This document shows positions 13,402-15,452 of a stretch of 15,452 nucleotides of DNA, one piece after another. The stretch is taken from NCBI GenBank assembly GCA_964408185.1, contig CAYOYK010000055.1, forward strand, positions 1 through 15,452, written 5' to 3'. This DNA comes from CAYOYK01 sp964408185 (GTDB taxonomy: Bacteria > Bacillota > Clostridia > Christensenellales > Aristaeellaceae). A program made the translations under genes and the position numbers. The notes under the pieces were generated by a model. That model worked only from the letters and a program-made list of their open reading frames with translations, had not been told where the DNA came from and made no database searches. Position 1 is the stretch's first letter. Each line of letters opens with the position of its first letter.

Positions 13402-13833
13402 TTATTCCGCGGCAAGCCGCTCGATGAGGCCCGGAAGCAGGGCCTCCAGCGCGTCGGCAGTTTGCCGATAGACGGCTGCGCTGCCGCCGTATGGGTCGGG
13501 CAAGGCGGGCGAGAGCGCCTCGATAGGGGTCGTCGCCTGCGGAAAGCGCTGGCGCAGGGCCGCCGCGTGGGCCTCGCTCATGCACAGCGCAAGCCGCGTG
13601 CCGCGCAGCAGCGCCGATGTGACGGGCTGGGCGGCGTGGCGGCTCAGGCTGAGGCCGCGCTCCTTCATGGCGGTAAAGGCTCCGTCCGAGGCGGGCGCGC
13701 CGTCGGCGGCGTACAGCCCGGCGGATTCGGCGGCATAGGGGAGCGCGCGCGCCGCGCAGTACGCGTTGAAAAGGCAGGCGGCCATGGGGCTGCGGCAGGT
13801 GTTGCCGGAGCAGACAAACAGCACGTCGCTCAC
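13402..13833 (-). CDS. ywlE: Low-molecular-weight phosphatase, probable protein-arginine phosphatase (YwlE-like)
   Basis: A 143-residue LMW-PTP-fold phosphatase. The catalytic P-loop is VCSGNTCRSP, with nucleophile C8 and R14 (C-x5-R), and the general acid is D113 in DPYGGS. In B. subtilis YwlE the loop is CTGNTCR, and its threonine (T11) is linked to preference for phosphoarginine; this protein has the same residue (T12), where tyrosine phosphatases usually carry Ile or Leu. DPYGGS also resembles YwlE's DPFGGS. Dephosphorylation of McsB-marked proteins is therefore the likely role, though McsB is not in the window and classical LMW-PTP activity is possible. The start is GTG, overlapping the sua5 stop by 4 nt (GTGA). 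sua5 next to ywlE matches the B. subtilis ywlC-ywlE neighbourhood. Confidence 0.85.
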   Translation of the reverse strand: MSDVLFVCSGNTCRSPMAACLFNAYCAARALPYAAESAGLYAADGAPASDGAFTAMKERGLSLSRHAAQPVTSALLRGTRLALCMSEAHAAALRQRFPQATTPIEALSPALPDPYGGSAAVYRQTADALEALLPGLIERLAAE

Positions 13834-14885
13834 GGGCGCGCCTCCGGCTCGTCCGCATTCAGGATGCGGAAGGCCGCCGCCCTGCCCAGCCGATTCATGA
13901 TGGCAAGGCCTACGCCGCTTTGGCTGAACGCCTCGCAGTAGATGCGCGCCACGCCCTCGTCGTCCATCCGGCGCAGAGCGGCAAACAGGCTGTGCGCGAT
14001 GGTCTCCGGCTCGCGCAGAGAGCCGAGCGAGAGCGCCCTGCGGTCGCCCAGCAGACCCGCGTGCTCATCCACGGTGAGGATGCAGACGCGCTGCCCGGCC
14101 CGCGCCGCCGCGTCGTACAGGGCGGCGCAGCGGGCGACCACGTTCTGCGGCGCGCCGGACACCAGCGTGACCTCGCCGGAGGGCGCGTAGTGCTTGTAGC
14201 GCATGCCGGGGCTGGGCGCGGACTCGCCGGGCTGAAGCGGACGCATCACGCTGTCCGCCACGCGCACCTCCGGCAGCACGGCGCGAAGCATTTCGGGCGT
14301 GACGCCGCCGGGGCGGAGCACGGTGGGCACCTCGCCCGTAAGCGAGAGCACGGTGCTCTCCACACCCACGTCGCAGGCCCCTCCGTCTAGGATGAGGGGG
14401 ATGACGCCGTCCATATCGCGCAGCACATGCTGGGCGGTGGTGGGGCTGGGCTTGCCGCTGCGGTTGGCGCTCGGCGCGGCGACGGGTACGCCGCAGGCCC
14501 GCAGGAACGCGTTGGCGACGGGGTGGGAGGGCATGCGCACAGCCACGCTGTCCAGCCCTGCGTTGACCTCCGGCGGGATGCAGGGCTTCTTGGGCAGAAG
14601 CAGCGTCAGCGGGCCGGGCCAGAAGGCGTCCATCAGCAGCCGCGCCTCGGCGTTGAGCTCGCAGAGCGGCTCCACGGCGGGCTTCTCGGCCACGTGTACA
14701 ATCAGCGGATTATCGGCGGGCCGTCCCTTGGCCGCAAAAATATCCAGCACGGCCTTGGGGTTGAGCGCGTTTGCGCCCAGCCCGTACACCGTCTCGGTGG
14801 GAAAGCCCACCAGCTGCCCGTCGCGGATCAGCCGCGCGGCCTCCGCGAGCGCGTCGGGCGTGGGCTGCAATACCCGTGTGTTCAT
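13830..14885 (-). CDS. sua5: L-threonylcarbamoyladenylate synthase (Sua5/YwlC, long form)
   Basis: Makes threonylcarbamoyl-AMP from threonine, bicarbonate and ATP, the first step of t6A37 modification of ANN-decoding tRNAs. It has 351 residues, the long Sua5 form with a C-terminal domain rather than the short TsaC. The N-terminal YrdC-like domain shows FPTETVYGLG (28-37), KGRP (53-56), the PGPLTLLL stretch (90-97), VAVRMPSHP (114-122) and APSANRSGKPSPT (137-149). The inter-domain motif SPGMRYKHYAP (225-235) leads into the Rossmann-like Sua5 domain. Its ATG shares one base with the prfA stop (TAATG) and its stop overlaps the phosphatase start, so the three genes are tightly coupled. Confidence 0.95.
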   Translation of the reverse strand: MNTRVLQPTPDALAEAARLIRDGQLVGFPTETVYGLGANALNPKAVLDIFAAKGRPADNPLIVHVAEKPAVEPLCELNAEARLLMDAFWPGPLTLLLPKKPCIPPEVNAGLDSVAVRMPSHPVANAFLRACGVPVAAPSANRSGKPSPTTAQHVLRDMDGVIPLILDGGACDVGVESTVLSLTGEVPTVLRPGGVTPEMLRAVLPEVRVADSVMRPLQPGESAPSPGMRYKHYAPSGEVTLVSGAPQNVVARCAALYDAAARAGQRVCILTVDEHAGLLGDRRALSLGSLREPETIAHSLFAALRRMDDEGVARIYCEAFSQSGVGLAIMNRLGRAAAFRILNADEPEARP

Positions 14886-15452
14886 TACGCCTGCTCCCCC
14901 AGTTCCTTCAGCTTTTGGCTTTGCTCGGCCAGCAGCAGCGCGTCGATCACCTCGTCCAAATCGCCGTCCAGAATCTCCTCGATTCGGTAGAGCGTGAGGC
15001 CGATGCGATGATCGGTCACGCGGCCCTGCGGGAAGTTGTACGTGCGCACGCGCTCGCTGCGGTCGCCGCTGCCCACCTGATCGCGGCGGTTCTCGGCGTA
15101 GGCCGCGTCCTTCTCCTGCCGCAGCTTTTCATACAGACGGCTTTTGAGCACGCGCATGGCCTTATCCCGGTTTTTGATTTGGCTCTTTTCATCCTGACAG
15201 GTGACCACCAGCCCAGTGGGCAGGTGGGTGATGCGCACGGCGCTGTCGGTGGTATTGACGCACTGGCCGCCGTGGCCGGTGGAGCGGTACACGTCGATGC
15301 GCACGTCGCCGGGGTTGACCTCAATCTCCACATCCTCCGCCTCGGGCAGCACGGCCACGGTGGCGGTAGAGGTGTGGATGCGCCCGGCCGATTCGGTGGA
15401 GGGCACGCGCTGCACGCGGTGTACGCCGCTTTCAAACTTGAGCCGGTGAAAC
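14885..15452 (-). CDS. prfA: Peptide chain release factor 1, C-terminal part (5' end outside window)
   Basis: Class I release factor reading UAA/UAG and triggering peptide release at the ribosome. The frame is open to the window edge (upstream residues FHRLKFESGVHRVQ are visible before the stretch given here), so about 188 of ~355 residues are present and the N-terminus lies beyond 15452. The stop-codon-reading PxT motif is PST (15395-15403) within RVPSTESAGRIHTS. The GGQ peptidyl-hydrolysis loop is at 15263-15271, in GHGGQCVNTTDSAVRITH; NTTDSAVR is typical of RF1, where RF2 usually has NKTDSAVR. The conserved C-terminal YNFPQGRVTDHRIGLTLY is present. prfA next to sua5 is a common Firmicutes arrangement; prmC, which often sits between, is absent here. 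Confidence 0.95.
   Translation of the reverse strand, partial: FHRLKFESGVHRVQRVPSTESAGRIHTSTATVAVLPEAEDVEIEVNPGDVRIDVYRSTGHGGQCVNTTDSAVRITHLPTGLVVTCQDEKSQIKNRDKAMRVLKSRLYEKLRQEKDAAYAENRRDQVGSGDRSERVRTYNFPQGRVTDHRIGLTLYRIEEILDGDLDEVIDALLLAEQSQKLKELGEQA

Noticed and set aside
13137..13415. 93-residue N-terminal extension of the PHP protein
   Set aside because: It would run through the ribosome site, the -10 promoter and the stacked inverted repeats. The ATG at 13136 has AAGGAGG and matches the family N-terminus.
13252..13941. 229-residue plus-strand open frame over the phosphatase and intergenic repeats
   Set aside because: Antisense to the CX5R phosphatase, no ribosome site, low complexity.

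Overview
The window is a GC-rich (roughly two-thirds G+C by eye), gene-dense chromosomal segment. Strong AGGAGG-type ribosome sites, many 1-14 nt gene overlaps, a clostridial-type heterodimeric ABC exporter, a YwlE-like phosphatase beside sua5 and prfA, and a barnase/barstar pair all point to a GC-rich Firmicute. An anaerobic gut Clostridia lineage (Oscillospirales or Christensenellales type) is my inference; the exact taxon cannot be read from the sequence. I see no rRNA, tRNA, CRISPR array, insertion sequence or prophage gene.

Layout. (1) 1-4014, plus strand: the 3' two-thirds of valS, then rsmH, a GNAT acetyltransferase and rsmI in one tight operon. RsmH and RsmI modify the same 16S rRNA base (C1402). 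(2) 4015-4218: a structured intergenic region with a 15-bp direct repeat and a long hairpin. (3) 4219-6799, minus strand: an operon of an RlmI-family rRNA methyltransferase, a small cupin and a threonine aldolase. (4) 6800-6939: two back-to-back sigma-A-type promoters. (5) 6940-10996, plus strand: two overlapping genes for a heterodimeric ABC exporter. One subunit has a degenerate ATPase site and a large extracellular insertion. (6) 11032-11061: a terminator hairpin between convergent genes. (7) 11109-13136, minus strand: an operon of a PHP-family phosphoesterase, a secreted protein with TWO barnase domains, and a barstar-family inhibitor, driven by an extended -10 promoter at 13173-13181. (8) 13402-15452, minus strand: the 3' half of prfA, then sua5/tsaC and a YwlE-like phosphatase, all overlapping.

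Most of the window is translation housekeeping: tRNA charging, rRNA methylation, t6A synthesis and termination. The most unusual locus is the tandem barnase/barstar operon. The two barnase domains have lost different key residues. Domain 1 keeps the general base and acid (E110, H139) but has lost two positions equivalent to barnase D54 and R59. Domain 2 keeps those two (D221, R226) but has Q240 and N269 in place of the base and acid. This looks like one nuclease domain fused to a pseudo-nuclease, encoded 12 bp upstream of a barstar whose acidic inhibitory residues are conserved.
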